A DNA stretch of 64,000 bases from Bradyrhizobium elkanii USDA 76 (lineage in GTDB: Bacteria; Pseudomonadota; Alphaproteobacteria; Rhizobiales; Xanthobacteraceae), in the NCBI RefSeq assembly GCF_023278185.1, contig NZ_CP066356.1, forward strand, positions 434,001-498,000, given 5' to 3'. The notes below the pieces were generated by a model, which was not told the origin of the DNA, ran no database searches, and was given only the letters and a program-made list of their open reading frames with translations. The translations under genes were made by a program, and so were the position numbers. Positions 17,725 to 27,900 of this stretch are shown here, in pieces; the stretch's first letter is position 1; every line of letters begins with the position of its first letter.

Positions 17725-18825
17725 ATGGAACTCGGATACTTCGCGATGCCGTCGCATCCGCCGGAGTGCGGATTGAAGGAGGGCCACGACTGGGACCTGC
17801 AGGTGCTGCGCTGGCTCGACGAGCTCGGCTACCAGGAAGCCTGGATCGGCGAGCACCACACCGCGCCCTGGGAGCCGCATCCGTCGCCTGATCTCCTGAT
17901 CGCGCAGGCGCTGCTGCAGACCAGAAACATCCGCATCGGGCCCGGCGGCTTCCTGCTGCCGTATCATCACCCGGCGGAGCTCGCCAACCGCGTCGCGATG
18001 CTCGATCATCTCTCGAACGGGCGGCTCAACTTCGGCGTCGCGGCCTCCGGCCTGCCGAGCGACTGGGCGATGTTCAACGTCGACGGCATGTCGGGACAGA
18101 ACCGCGACATGACCCGCGAGGCGCTCGAGATCATCCTGATGATGTGGACCGAGCCGGCTCCCTGGACCCACAAGGGCAAGTTCTGGACCGTGACCAAGCC
18201 GGACACGATGTTCGATTTCCTCAAACCGCACATCAAGCCTCAGCAAGCGCCGCATCCGCCGATCGGCGTCGCGGGGCTCTCCAAGAATTCGGACACGCTG
18301 AAGCTCGCCGGCGAGCGCGGCTTCATCCCGATGAGCCTCAACCTCAACCCCGCCTATGTCGGCAGCCACTGGGACTCGGTAGAGGCGGGCGCGGCCAAGA
18401 CCGGCCGCACGCCGAGTCGCAGGGATTGGCGAATGGTGCGCGAGGTATTCGTCGCCGACACCGATGAGGAAGCATGGAAGCTGTCGACCGGCGACATGAT
18501 GGGCCGGATGATGGGCGAATACTTCCTGCCGCTGCTCGGCCACTTTGGTTTCAAGGATTACCTGAAGGCCTCGCCCGACGTGCCGGATAGCGACGTCACG
18601 GTCGAATATTGCGCGCGCAACAACTGGATCGTCGGCTCGCCCGCGACGGTCACCGAGAAGATCGAGAAGATCTACCAGGAGGTCGGCGGCTTCGGCGTGC
18701 TGCTGGTGTTCGGCTTCGACTACAAGCACAAGCCGGAAGCCTGGCACAATTCGCTGCGACTGCTGAAGCAGGAGGTGCTGCCGCGGCTGAAGCATCTCGA
18801 TGCCTCGGTCGGCCGCGCGGCGTAG
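17725..18825 (+). CDS. LLM class flavin-dependent oxidoreductase
   Basis: The 366-residue protein starts at ATG 17725 with AGAGAGGA upstream. It is a bacterial-luciferase-like TIM-barrel monooxygenase. Typical features are ELGYQEAWIGEHHTAPWEPHPSPDLLIAQAL, the loop IRIGPGGFLLPYHHPAELANRVAMLDHLSNGRLNFGVAAS, the bilayer WTEPAPWTHKGKFW, and the end NWIVGSPATVTEKIEKIYQEVGGFGVLLVF. Members use FMNH2 from a partner reductase to oxidise small organics. No dedicated flavin reductase lies beside it; the YqjM-like gene 1 kb away is not of that class. The substrate is unknown. Confidence 0.92.
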   Translation: MELGYFAMPSHPPECGLKEGHDWDLQVLRWLDELGYQEAWIGEHHTAPWEPHPSPDLLIAQALLQTRNIRIGPGGFLLPYHHPAELANRVAMLDHLSNGRLNFGVAASGLPSDWAMFNVDGMSGQNRDMTREALEIILMMWTEPAPWTHKGKFWTVTKPDTMFDFLKPHIKPQQAPHPPIGVAGLSKNSDTLKLAGERGFIPMSLNLNPAYVGSHWDSVEAGAAKTGRTPSRRDWRMVREVFVADTDEEAWKLSTGDMMGRMMGEYFLPLLGHFGFKDYLKASPDVPDSDVTVEYCARNNWIVGSPATVTEKIEKIYQEVGGFGVLLVFGFDYKHKPEAWHNSLRLLKQEVLPRLKHLDASVGRAA

Positions 18826-18844
18826 GACTCGGGACGACGTGGAG

Positions 18845-18876
18845 AACGCGGGGCAGCGGCAACGCCGCCCCGCGTT
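18845..18876. terminator. Bidirectional hairpin between convergent genes
   Basis: AACGCGGGGC and GCCCCGCGTT form a perfect 10-bp stem around a 12-base loop, between the stops of the luciferase-like gene and the phospholipase-D-like gene. No long T-run follows, so it is a plausible but not classical terminator. Confidence 0.6.
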
Positions 18877-18910
18877 TCACACCATAACTCCGGTCGAACG
18901 ATCGCTGGCG

Positions 18911-20593
18911 TCAGGTGGTGCCGAGCCAGAACCGCGTTTCGCTTTCCGCCCAGCCCTTGCCGATGCGGTTGCTCAGCCAGCTGTCGCTGCGCTTCAGACC
19001 CTTGTCCTTCTGGCCCTCCGGCGTGTTGCGCCAGGCCTGCCAGCGATACTGCCCGTAGATGCTGACGATGCGCGCCGCATAGGTCAGCGCCAGCTGCGAA
19101 TCGCCCCTGATGATGACGAGGTTGTCGTCGTTCTTGGTGCTGGCGCGGTCGGAGAAATTGTGCGAGCCGGTCATGACCACCGGGTTCTTGCCGGCCGGAT
19201 CCAGCACGATCACCTTGCTGTGCACGGCGATCATGAATTTGCCGGTGTTCTTGATCTCGTGCTCCCACCAGTCCGCGGTCTTGTCGATGCCGGCAGGCCG
19301 GATCACGTCGGCGATCTGCTTGCCCTTGAAGACCTGCTGCTGTCCGTCACCGGCCAAGAGCTGCAGCTGATCCTTCGGACTGTCCTTGCCCTGCGCCGGG
19401 AAATTGTTGAGCACCCCGCGCACATAGAGCTTCTTGTCCTGCGCCTTCTCCAGAATCGGGCCGAGCAGGCCCTTGTTGCCGGGATTGAGCATCAGGCATA
19501 CCGCGCCATGCTCGGTGTCCTCGATCATCTTGGTGGCTTCCTTGAGGTCGCCGCTCTTGGTGGTCGGCGTGAACCAGACGCTGACCTTCGACTCGCCGAT
19601 AGTGAAAGGCCATTCGTGATCGCCGGCCACGGCCAGCGCCTTCGGCGATTTGCTGCCGTCGGCGTAGATCGCTTTCCAATGGTCGTGATAGGCCGCGGCG
19701 ACCTTGTCGTCGGTGATCTCGAGCCCGTTGTTGTTCTGGGTGCATAGTCCGGTCCGGGTCCAGTTGGTGCTGCCGGTCCAGACCACCTTCGGCTTCTGCG
19801 CGCCGTCGCAGAACACCGCGAACTTGTTGTGGGCGTAGCGGCTCGGCGCGATCTTGCGGCGGACGATGTCGACGCTGGCCTTCTTCAGCACGGTGGCGTT
19901 CTTCTCGGTGTCCTTGGCCGTGGCATCGGACTTGCCGGTGCTGTTGCCGAGCACGACGTGCGCCTTGCCCTTCATCGCGGTCAGTGCGGCGATCAGCTCA
20001 GGGTCGTTGAGCTCGTAGAGCGCGAGATAGACGTCGCGCTTGCTCTTCCTGGCATCGGCCAACAGCGCGAGCAGGCGGGCGCCGAGCTGGCCCTTGAGGA
20101 AGTCGCGGATCTTGTTGCCCTTGGTCGAGATCGACTTCTCCAGGGTTTGCGCCGGCTTCTTGTCCTTGCCGATCGCGCGCGACAGCCATTGCGCCGAGAT
20201 CGTGCCGCGGTTGAACCACGGCTTGAGCGGGCCCGACGGCATTGCGGAGACGTATTCGGTCCATGTCGCTGGCGCACTGTAGGCGGGCCTCACCTTGGTG
20301 GCGCCGTCCTTGAGAACCGGAACGACGCCATAGCGGACCGGCGCATTAGTCGGCGCCAGAAAATCGGTCCAGTTCGTCTTCTGCACCGGCCATTCGGTGC
20401 TCGGCCGATGTTCGCCCGCCCTGTGGCCTTGCGCCTGGTCCTCGAACCCGACCCAGGTGTCGACCACAGTCGCGCTCTTGCCCTGCTGCTGGCGATAGAG
20501 CGCAAAGCCGAGACAGTCCGGGATCATTGCCGCCACCTCCCAGACCACGAAGATGCCGTCGGTGGTCGGGAACGCCTGAATTGCGGAAATCAT
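18911..20593 (-). CDS. Phospholipase D-like domain protein
   Basis: The 560-residue product contains two HKD-type motifs. The first is AHNKFAVFCDGAQKPKVVW followed by TGSTNWTRTGL at about residues 255-290. The second is VHSKVIVLDPAGKNPVVMTGSHNFSDRAS at about 455-485. The pair defines the PLD superfamily, which cleaves or transfers phosphodiester bonds through a phospho-histidine. There is no signal peptide: the start MISAIQAFPTTDGIFVVWEVA is followed by an N-terminal domain of about 170 residues of unknown type. It lies on the same strand as, and 228 bp downstream of, the DUF2235 hydrolase gene. The substrate could be lipid or nucleic acid. Confidence 0.88.
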   Translation of the reverse strand: MISAIQAFPTTDGIFVVWEVAAMIPDCLGFALYRQQQGKSATVVDTWVGFEDQAQGHRAGEHRPSTEWPVQKTNWTDFLAPTNAPVRYGVVPVLKDGATKVRPAYSAPATWTEYVSAMPSGPLKPWFNRGTISAQWLSRAIGKDKKPAQTLEKSISTKGNKIRDFLKGQLGARLLALLADARKSKRDVYLALYELNDPELIAALTAMKGKAHVVLGNSTGKSDATAKDTEKNATVLKKASVDIVRRKIAPSRYAHNKFAVFCDGAQKPKVVWTGSTNWTRTGLCTQNNNGLEITDDKVAAAYHDHWKAIYADGSKSPKALAVAGDHEWPFTIGESKVSVWFTPTTKSGDLKEATKMIEDTEHGAVCLMLNPGNKGLLGPILEKAQDKKLYVRGVLNNFPAQGKDSPKDQLQLLAGDGQQQVFKGKQIADVIRPAGIDKTADWWEHEIKNTGKFMIAVHSKVIVLDPAGKNPVVMTGSHNFSDRASTKNDDNLVIIRGDSQLALTYAARIVSIYGQYRWQAWRNTPEGQKDKGLKRSDSWLSNRIGKGWAESETRFWLGTT

Positions 20594-20821
20594 GGTGATG
20601 CCTCCAAATCGCTGGTGAGAAATATCCGGTCGATATGAACTTGGCGCGTCGGCGCCGCAGGAGATCGGAGATGTCGCCTCGGATCCTTCGGGCGTCGGGC
20701 AGATGATCTAGCAGGGAGAGTATGACAGGTAATTTACAACCCGGTCTGTCGACTGGATCACAGATCGATCACGCCGTACGGACTACTTGGGCCGCGATGC
20801 AGTGAGCCCGGTCGCGGCGTC

Positions 20822-23089
20822 CTACAGCAACCGCACCGTGACCTTCGCCTTGCCCTTATGATCGCCGTAGAACCATCGGTAGACCCAGGGGAGGCCGATG
20901 ACGGCCTCGTTGACATAGAGGAAGATCTCGCCGCTGCGATCGGCGGTGAACCTCGCCTTGTAGACCTGCGGGTCGGTGTTCGAAACCGGCAGGGGGTCGA
21001 GGAAGTACTCGTCGACCCCGGTCTCTCCGACCCGCGCGATCAGCCGAAACCATGGCCGGAACAGGATCCGCCGCAGGAAGATCGTGGCGTATCCACGCCA
21101 GCGCTTTGTGCCTTCGATGGTCGAGGTCCGGTATCCGATCGGCGTCACCGCGCGGCCGGCGTCCTCCCAGGGCTCCGACATCGTGATCGCGATCTCGTAT
21201 TCAAACCCGGTGCGGACCTTGAGGCCGGTCGGCGCGCAGATCGCGCCGGTGTCGAAGCCGGCCGCATCCTGCGGGATGCCCTTGTCGACGGCGACCAGCT
21301 TGTCGGCGGCGGTCCCCGTGCAGAAGGCGCCCATGGAATCGAAGGCATTGAACAGGAAATGGCTGAGCAGGGTTGCACCGAACCAGACCAGCAAGGCTGT
21401 CAGCGCAAACGGCACGACATGCCGCTTTCCGACATTGAGGATCCACTGATAGACCGCGCTGGTACGGAATCGATAGATCGCATCGTGCATGAACCCAGAG
21501 AGTGGCGTCGGCTTCGCGCGGTCACGCCAGATGATCCGCATCCTGTCCCGGATCGTCGCGCTGAGCGAACTGCCTGCACCCATCAGCACGATGACAGCGA
21601 GGATGCCGCCGGTGAACCATTCCGGATTGCCGGCGTACCAATCGGTCCACCAATGAAAGGAATCGGGCAGGAACGATTGAACGAAGCGCACCAGCTCAGA
21701 GATCATCCTGACATAGGAGCTGAACTCGTGCTCCTTGTGCTGGTTATGGAACAGCCAGAACGCGGCCAGATGCAGCGACGCCGCCAGCGTGGCGAAGTAG
21801 GCGATCCGGCGCATCCAGACGTAATTCCACAGCTTCTCCTGCGCGGCATAGCGCGCCGGTGCGCCCGCGGGCGTCTCAAACGTATTGGCGCCGAGCGGGA
21901 TGACCTGGCCGCTGCGCGAGACGACCACGTAGTTCGGCGGAAGTCCGATCGGGGCATAGGCATTGGCGCCGCTGTCGATTCGCTCGAACACGCTCTCGTG
22001 GATCTTCGGCATCGGCACGCTGACGCCGGCATAGGGATCGTTGCAGAGGTCGGCGACCTTGCGCGGACCGTAACGGTAATACGCGCCGAGGCCCGCCCGC
22101 GAATCGTAGAGGCGACCATCCTTGTCCTCGGAGGACTTGATTGATTTGATCGCGTCAGGGTCGGCGACCGGCGCGCTCTTGAAGTCGAGGCCGCGCTTGA
22201 CGGCTTCGTCGACCAGCCAGGCCAGCGGCACGAACGCGACGGCGTCGTCCGGATAGCCGCCGCCGACATTGGCATGCATTCCGACGAACCAGACCTGGAC
22301 GAGGCGCTCGCCATCGATGCTGGCCGGCACCGCCGGTGCGGGCTGTCCCGGCTCTTGCTCGGTCCAGAGCACCGGATGAAAGGTCGTGCGCTCGTCGTCG
22401 AGCGCCAGCGCGTGTCGGGCGCACTTGACCTTCGGGCTGAGAATCCGGTTCGGCAGTTCAAGCGGCCACACCCAGTTGGAGATGCCGCGCGTCATCTCGT
22501 CGATCGGCAGGCCATAGGCCGCGACGGTATCCCAGATGCCGATGAATTCGATCGCAGGCACCGGTTTGCGGGTGATCTCCGCATAGGGTTTGTTGCCTCG
22601 AAGGCGATCCCACAGCCGCACAAGAACATAATCGCGCAATGCGCGGAATGGCACCTCGATGCGCCAGATCGAGTGGTAGCCCTCGGCCCGGTATGCGCGA
22701 TAGGCCTTCACCGCGCCGTCGTGCAACTCGGATTCGGTGTCCGCGACGATCAGGCCCTGATCGAGGATGAGTGCAGCGAGCGTGCGCACGGTGAATGCGC
22801 CGCGGCTGAATCCGAACAGGTAGATCTTCGAATCGCTCTCGTGATCGTAGTTCCGGCAGATGAACTTGTAGGCATCGAGGATGTTGCGCTTGAGGCCATA
22901 GCCGAAGGCGCCGCCGAGGATGGCCAGCGGAATGAATTTCGACGTGCCGACGCCGTCGTCATACTTGGCGGCCTGCGTATTGCCCTGCAAATCGAGCGAC
23001 TGGAATATCCGCCAGACATTGGTGCGCCAGACGCTGGAAGCGGCGTTGCCGGTGCCGTCGGACAGAATAATGATCTTCGGACTCGGCAT
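20822..23089 (-). CDS. DUF2235 (Tle1-like alpha/beta hydrolase) membrane protein
   Basis: The 755-residue product begins MPSPKIIILSDGTGNAASSVWRTNVWRIFQ, the DUF2235 start. The nucleophile elbow GFSRGAFTVRTLAALI lies near residue 95, with IEFIGIWDTVAAYG and the HANVGGGYPDDAVA segment holding likely acid and His residues. The second half has at least three hydrophobic segments (RIAYFATLAASLHLAAFWLF, WFTGGILAVIVLMGAG, VVPFALTALLVWFGATLLSHFLF) and a beta-rich end. DUF2235 includes type VI secreted phospholipases, but no VgrG, Hcp or PAAR gene is in the window. The membrane segments suggest an inner-membrane enzyme. It is paired with a PLD-like gene downstream. Confidence 0.88.
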   Translation of the reverse strand: MPSPKIIILSDGTGNAASSVWRTNVWRIFQSLDLQGNTQAAKYDDGVGTSKFIPLAILGGAFGYGLKRNILDAYKFICRNYDHESDSKIYLFGFSRGAFTVRTLAALILDQGLIVADTESELHDGAVKAYRAYRAEGYHSIWRIEVPFRALRDYVLVRLWDRLRGNKPYAEITRKPVPAIEFIGIWDTVAAYGLPIDEMTRGISNWVWPLELPNRILSPKVKCARHALALDDERTTFHPVLWTEQEPGQPAPAVPASIDGERLVQVWFVGMHANVGGGYPDDAVAFVPLAWLVDEAVKRGLDFKSAPVADPDAIKSIKSSEDKDGRLYDSRAGLGAYYRYGPRKVADLCNDPYAGVSVPMPKIHESVFERIDSGANAYAPIGLPPNYVVVSRSGQVIPLGANTFETPAGAPARYAAQEKLWNYVWMRRIAYFATLAASLHLAAFWLFHNQHKEHEFSSYVRMISELVRFVQSFLPDSFHWWTDWYAGNPEWFTGGILAVIVLMGAGSSLSATIRDRMRIIWRDRAKPTPLSGFMHDAIYRFRTSAVYQWILNVGKRHVVPFALTALLVWFGATLLSHFLFNAFDSMGAFCTGTAADKLVAVDKGIPQDAAGFDTGAICAPTGLKVRTGFEYEIAITMSEPWEDAGRAVTPIGYRTSTIEGTKRWRGYATIFLRRILFRPWFRLIARVGETGVDEYFLDPLPVSNTDPQVYKARFTADRSGEIFLYVNEAVIGLPWVYRWFYGDHKGKAKVTVRLL

Positions 23090-23311
23090 TGAAAGACGCT
23101 CGCTGAAATGAATGAAGCGGATGGCGCAGCGTAGTAGTAGCGAATTCGATTGCTACCTTGGATCGATATTTAGTCGTTCTGTGCCAAGTCGGCTGTGAAC
23201 TGGCGCACAAAAGCGTCACGAGGTCGCGCCCATGTGAGACGTGGCGGCTTTCGCGATGCTGCGAAAAGGCCTAGCTTGATCCATGGTGCAATTCATTGAT
23301 GAGGCAGAGCA

Positions 23312-23731
23312 ATGCGCAGCCGCGTCAGAAAATTTGCCCATATCCTGGAACGCTTCGGCCTTGCGCTGGCGGGAGCCGCAAGCGGCTTGTTCGTCGCCAT
23401 CCATGTCGGCTCCAGCGTATCAGCGCTGACTTCGCAGGCGTTCCTGCTGATCATGATGCTGGGCGGCGCGATCGGCTTCTATCTCGGTATCGATACGCCC
23501 CCCAAGCTTTTCCATCCGAAGGACACCGCCTCGACGCGCAAGATTGATGCGGCAGAGCTGCTGAGCGCGGTCGGCACCTTCCTCGCGACGATGGTCGCGT
23601 TCTTCTCGGTTGGCGTCGTCGTGCTGCGGAGCGAGCCGGACATCGGCTGGACCGCGGCGATCATGGCAGGCTGGGTGCTCGGCGTCGCCATGCAGATCGT
23701 CGCCGGCACGATCGCGCGCACGCGCGTCTGA
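23312..23731 (+). CDS. Hypothetical multi-pass membrane protein (139 aa)
   Basis: The product has four hydrophobic stretches: FGLALAGAASGLFVAIHVGS, ALTSQAFLLIMMLGGAIGFYLGI, LLSAVGTFLATMVAFFSVGVVVL and WTAAIMAGWVLGVAMQIVAGTIA. The loop DTPPKLFHPKDTASTRKIDAAE lies between the second and third. It ends two bases from the stop of the TetR gene on the other strand. Codon use fits the genome. No family is recognised; it is an integral inner-membrane protein by prediction. Confidence 0.8.
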   Translation: MRSRVRKFAHILERFGLALAGAASGLFVAIHVGSSVSALTSQAFLLIMMLGGAIGFYLGIDTPPKLFHPKDTASTRKIDAAELLSAVGTFLATMVAFFSVGVVVLRSEPDIGWTAAIMAGWVLGVAMQIVAGTIARTRV

Positions 23732-24355
23732 CTAGCCGCGCGTGACGCCCAATCCCGCCAGATGCGTGTCGACGAACTGCGCGAGCCGCTCGCGCAGCAT
23801 CTCGGGCGGCACCGCGACCATGCGCTCCTCGAGGCCGAGCGAGATGATGCCGTGGACCGCGGAGAACATCATCCGCGACAGCAGCGCGATGTCGTCGGGA
23901 TCGCGATCGGGCAGCAGCCGCACCAGCGGCGCATGCATCAGCGCGAACGCGTCCATCACCATCGTGAGGATATCTTCCGGAAACGGTCGGTCGTCCTCCA
24001 TCCGGTGCTCGAACAGCGAACGCAGCAGATTGGCGTGCTCGGTGGCGAAGCCGAGATAGGCGTCGGCAAGCCCGTGCAGCTGGCGCAGCGGATCGTCGGC
24101 CGGAACCGCCTTGAGCCGCGTGGTCAGGGCGTGAACGGTCTCCCGGTTCACGGTCAGGATCAGGCCGTCGAAGTCGCCGAACTCATTATAGACACTGCCG
24201 ATGGAGCAGCCGGCGGCCTCGGCGACATCACGAACCTTGAGTGATCTCAATCCTTTAGTGGCAATTGACCGGCGCACGATCTCGATCAGCAGGGCTCGCC
24301 GCTGAAGTTTTTTCCGATCCCGTCGCGATTCTTCTTGAACAATGTTCATTTTCAT
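23732..24355 (-). CDS. TetR family transcriptional regulator
   Basis: The helix-turn-helix is at about residues 20-65: RALLIEIVRRSIATKGLRSLKVRDVAEAAGCSIGSVYNEFGDFDGLILTVN, followed by a helical ligand-binding domain with a DUF-type C-terminal segment (LYLGFATEHANLLRSLFEHRM). The frame is open to an ATG at 24397, but that start would lie beyond the operator-like palindrome at 24365-24379. The ATG at 24353-24355 or the next at 24349 is therefore preferred. It is divergent from a small gene and from the acyltransferase fusion, which are likely targets along with itself. Confidence 0.9.
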   Translation of the reverse strand: MKMNIVQEESRRDRKKLQRRALLIEIVRRSIATKGLRSLKVRDVAEAAGCSIGSVYNEFGDFDGLILTVNRETVHALTTRLKAVPADDPLRQLHGLADAYLGFATEHANLLRSLFEHRMEDDRPFPEDILTMVMDAFALMHAPLVRLLPDRDPDDIALLSRMMFSAVHGIISLGLEERMVAVPPEMLRERLAQFVDTHLAGLGVTRG

Positions 24356-24364
24356 ACTACTAAT

Positions 24365-24379
24365 TTGAGCGTTGCTCAA
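24365..24379. promoter_or_regulatory. TetR-type operator palindrome
   Basis: TTGAGC and GCTCAA face each other around GTT, a perfect 6+3+6 inverted repeat in the 46-bp gap between the TetR gene and the divergent small gene at 24402. The position, ten bases before the regulator's start codon, is typical for autorepression. Binding by this regulator is inferred. Confidence 0.65.
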
Positions 24380-24401
24380 GTTGGCATAGGAGGCCACTCA
24401 G

Positions 24402-24659
24402 ATGCAGACCCTAGCACTTCAATTGACCACCACTCTTGTCGATGACGCGATCGAGCTCGTGAAGGGCTTTGGCCGCGCCGTCCTCAATCTGGCGACCGCG
24501 CCGATCGAGCGGATCGCCCGTGCCTGCGACGTCGCTGGCATCCTGGAGCAGCGGCGCGCGGGTCGGCGCGCGCCGCGCCCGGCGGCTGCGAGCGGAGGCC
24601 GCTGCAAGTCGCGCAATTGCCGATGGTCGCCGTTCCGCGGCTTGAGTGAACTGACCTGA
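24402..24659 (+). CDS. Small hypothetical protein (85 aa), possibly frameshifted
   Basis: An excellent ribosome site (TAGGAGG at 24387-24393) stands eight bases before the ATG. The first ~45 residues (MQTLALQLTTTLVDDAIELV, then KGFGRAVLNLATAPIERIARACDV) read as an amphipathic helix with good codon use. The remainder is Arg/Cys-rich and unconvincing. In the +2 frame the same DNA ends with LQVAQLPMVAVPRLE, so a frameshift may have occurred near 24530. It is divergent from the TetR gene across a palindromic operator and upstream of the acyltransferase fusion. No family is recognised. Confidence 0.45.
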   Translation: MQTLALQLTTTLVDDAIELVKGFGRAVLNLATAPIERIARACDVAGILEQRRAGRRAPRPAAASGGRCKSRNCRWSPFRGLSELT

Positions 24660-24945
24660 AGCGGGCCCCGGCAATTGTCGGCGAAACCTCAACAAAGCGC
24701 TCACCATGTCCTCTGCGAGCCCGTCCGGCGTCGATCAACCCCAGGTCTGGATAAGGTCTCGTACATCTCTGGCGGGCAATGTCGCGACGTCCCGGTGCGA
24801 CCGATTTTGCGCCGGTTCGAACCGATACGTTGCGGAAAAGACTAAAGGCTGCGGCATCTCCGTCATTTTCTCCACGCTCACCATTCTCTGCCATCCGAAT
24901 TCGCAGACCTGCCAGCGCCGTGCGCGCTAACCCAAGGAACCGGTC

Positions 24946-27900
24946 ATGATCAAGGAATTGATGACGTCCCGCCGCTTCGCGCCGCTGTTCTGGTCGCAGT
25001 TCTGCTCGGCGTTGAACGACAACGTGCTGAAGAACGCGCTCGTCATCATGCTGCTGTACGGTGTCGCCAATGAGCAGGGGCCGGCGCTGGTCCAGCTCGC
25101 GGGGGCGGTGTTCATCGCTCCGTTCTTCGTGCTCTCGGCGCTCGGCGGCGAGCTCGCCGACCGCTACATCAAATCCGTCGTCGCCCGCCGGTTGAAGTTC
25201 TTCGAGATCTTCGCCGCGGCTTTTGCCGCCGCCGGCTTCTTCACCCATTCGATCCCGCTGCTGTTCATCGCACTGGCGCTGTTCGGCATCGTCGCCGCGC
25301 TGTTCGGTCCGGTGAAATATGCCGTTCTGCCCGACCAGCTGTCGGTGTCCGAACTCGCGACCGGCAACGCGCTGGTCGAGGGCGCAACCTTCATGGCGAT
25401 CCTGATCGGCACCATCGCGGGCGGCATATTCGTCGCCGGCGCCAGCCATATGGGCTGGATCTGCGCCGCCGTGGTCGGCCTGTCGGTGCTGTCCTGGGGC
25501 TTTGCGTCACGGATCCCGGTGACACAGCCGTCCGCGCCCGATCTGCCGATCACCAAAAATCCCTGGACTTCGACCGTGCGCCTGTTGAAGTCGCTCTATG
25601 CCGAGCCGCGGCTGTGGGACGGCATGGTGATCGTGTCCTGGTTCTGGATGGTCGGCGCGATCGTGCTGTCGCTGCTGCCTGCGCTGATCAAGGAAGGGGT
25701 CGGCGGTACCGAGGGCGTGGTCACGCTGTGCCTCGCCGTGTTCGCGATCGGCATCGCCGCCGGCTCGCTGTTCGCGGCGCAGCTGAGCCACGTTCGCCCG
25801 AACCTCGCGCTGGTGCCGATCGGCGCCATCGTGATGGGCGTGGTCGGCCTCGACCTCGCCTGGGCGATCGCCACCACCTCGCTCGGCAAGGACATCACCG
25901 CGGCCGCGTTTGCGACCTCGTTCGGTGGCTTCCGTATGCTGGTCGACTTCTTCCTGTTCGCGTTCGGTGGCGGCCTGTTCGTGGTGCCGTCGTTTGCCGC
26001 CGTGCAGGCCTGGACTGCGCCGTCCGAGCGCGCCCGCATCATCGCCGCCGGCAATATCCTGCAGGCCGGCTTCATGGTCGCTGGTGCGGTGTTCGTCGGC
26101 GCGCTGCAGGCTGTCGGCCTGCCGATCGCCTGGATCTTCTTCGGCCTCGCCGTAGCGAGCTTTGGCACCGTCTGGTTCGTGCTGAGCAAGTGGGGCAAGG
26201 AGGGCGTGCGCGACTTCGGCGCGCTGCTGTTCCGGGCGCTGTTCCGCGTCGAGGTGCGTGGCATGGAGAACCTGCCGCCATCGGGCACGCGGATGCTGAT
26301 CGCGCCTAACCATGTCAGCCTGGTCGATGGCCCGCTGCTGCACGCCACTTTGCCGATCGATGCGAGCTTCGCGGTCGACACCGGCATCTCGAAGGCGTGG
26401 TGGGCCAAGCCGTTCCTGAAGATGATCAAGCATTACACAATGGATCCGTCGAAGCCGCTGGCCGCGCGCGACCTGATCAAGTTGGTCGCCGCCGGCGAGC
26501 CCGTCGTGATCTTCCCGGAAGGGCGCATCACGGTCTCGGGTTCGCTGATGAAGGTCTATGACGGCACCGCGATGATCGCCGACAAGGCCGATGCGGTCGT
26601 CGTCCCTGTCCGCATCGAGGGCGCGCAGCGTTCGCATCTCAGCTATCTCAAGAATGGCGAGATCAAGCGTTCCTGGTTCCCCAAGGTGACGATCTCGATC
26701 CTGCCGCCGGTGAAGCTGCCGGTCGATCAGTCGCTGCGGGGCAAGGCGCGCCGCAATGCCGCCGGCGCCGCGCTGCAGGACGTCATGATCAACGCCATGG
26801 TCCAGAACGCGATGCTCGATCATACGCTGTTCGAGGGCCTCGGCCACGCCTATCGCGACCGCGACACCGGCAAGCCGATCATCGAGGATGCGCTCGGTGC
26901 CAAGCTGACCTATCGCAAGCTGATCCTCGGCGCCCAGGTGTTGAGCCGCAAGCTCGAGCAGGGCACGTCGGTCGGCGAGAATGTCGGCGTGCTGCTGCCG
27001 AACTCGGCCGGCGTCGCCGTCGTGTTCATGGCGCTGCAGACCATCGGCCGCGTCCCGGCGATGCTCAACTTCTCGGCCGGTCCGGTCAACGTGCTGGCGG
27101 CGATGAAGGCGGCGCAGGTGAAGACCGTGCTGACCTCGCAGGCCTTCATCGAGAAGGGCAAGCTCGACAAGCTGATCGCGGCGCTCGCCGGCCAGGCGCG
27201 CGTCGTCTATCTCGAGGATGTCAGGGCCGGCATCGGTCTCACCGACAAGATCGCAGGCTTCCGCGCCGGCATCGCGCCGCGCGTCGCCCGCAAGGCCAAC
27301 GATCCCGCGGTCATCCTGTTCACCTCGGGCTCGGAAGGCACGCCGAAGGGCGTCGTGCTGTCCCATCGCAACATCCTCGCCAACGCGGCGCAGGCGCTGG
27401 CGCGGGTCGATGCCAATGCCAACGACAGGGTGTTCAACGTGCTGCCGGTGTTCCACTCGTTCGGTTTGACCGGCGGCATGATGATGCCGATCCTCGGCGG
27501 CATCCCGATCTTCATGTATCCGTCGCCGCTGCATTACCGGATCGTGCCCGAGCTGATCTACCAGACCGGCGCGACCATCCTGTTCGGCACCGACACCTTC
27601 CTCACCGGCTACGCCCGCTCGGCGCATGCCTATGATTTCCGCACCTTGCGGCTGGTGATTGCCGGCGCGGAAGCGGTGAAGGAGCGCACGCGGCAGATCT
27701 ACATGGAGCGCTACGGCATCCGCATCCTCGAAGGCTATGGCGTCACCGAGACCGCGCCGGTGCTGGCGATGAACACGCCGATGGCCAACCGCCAGGGCAC
27801 AGTCGGCCGTATCTCGCCGCTGATGCAGTACCGTCTCGATCCGGTCCCCGGCGTCGAGGAAGGTGGCCGGCTGTCGGTGAAGGGCCCCAACGTGATGCTC

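Noticed and set aside
20822..23089. Calling the DUF2235 protein a type VI secretion effector
   Set aside because: No VgrG, Hcp, PAAR or immunity gene is near and the protein carries its own membrane helices.
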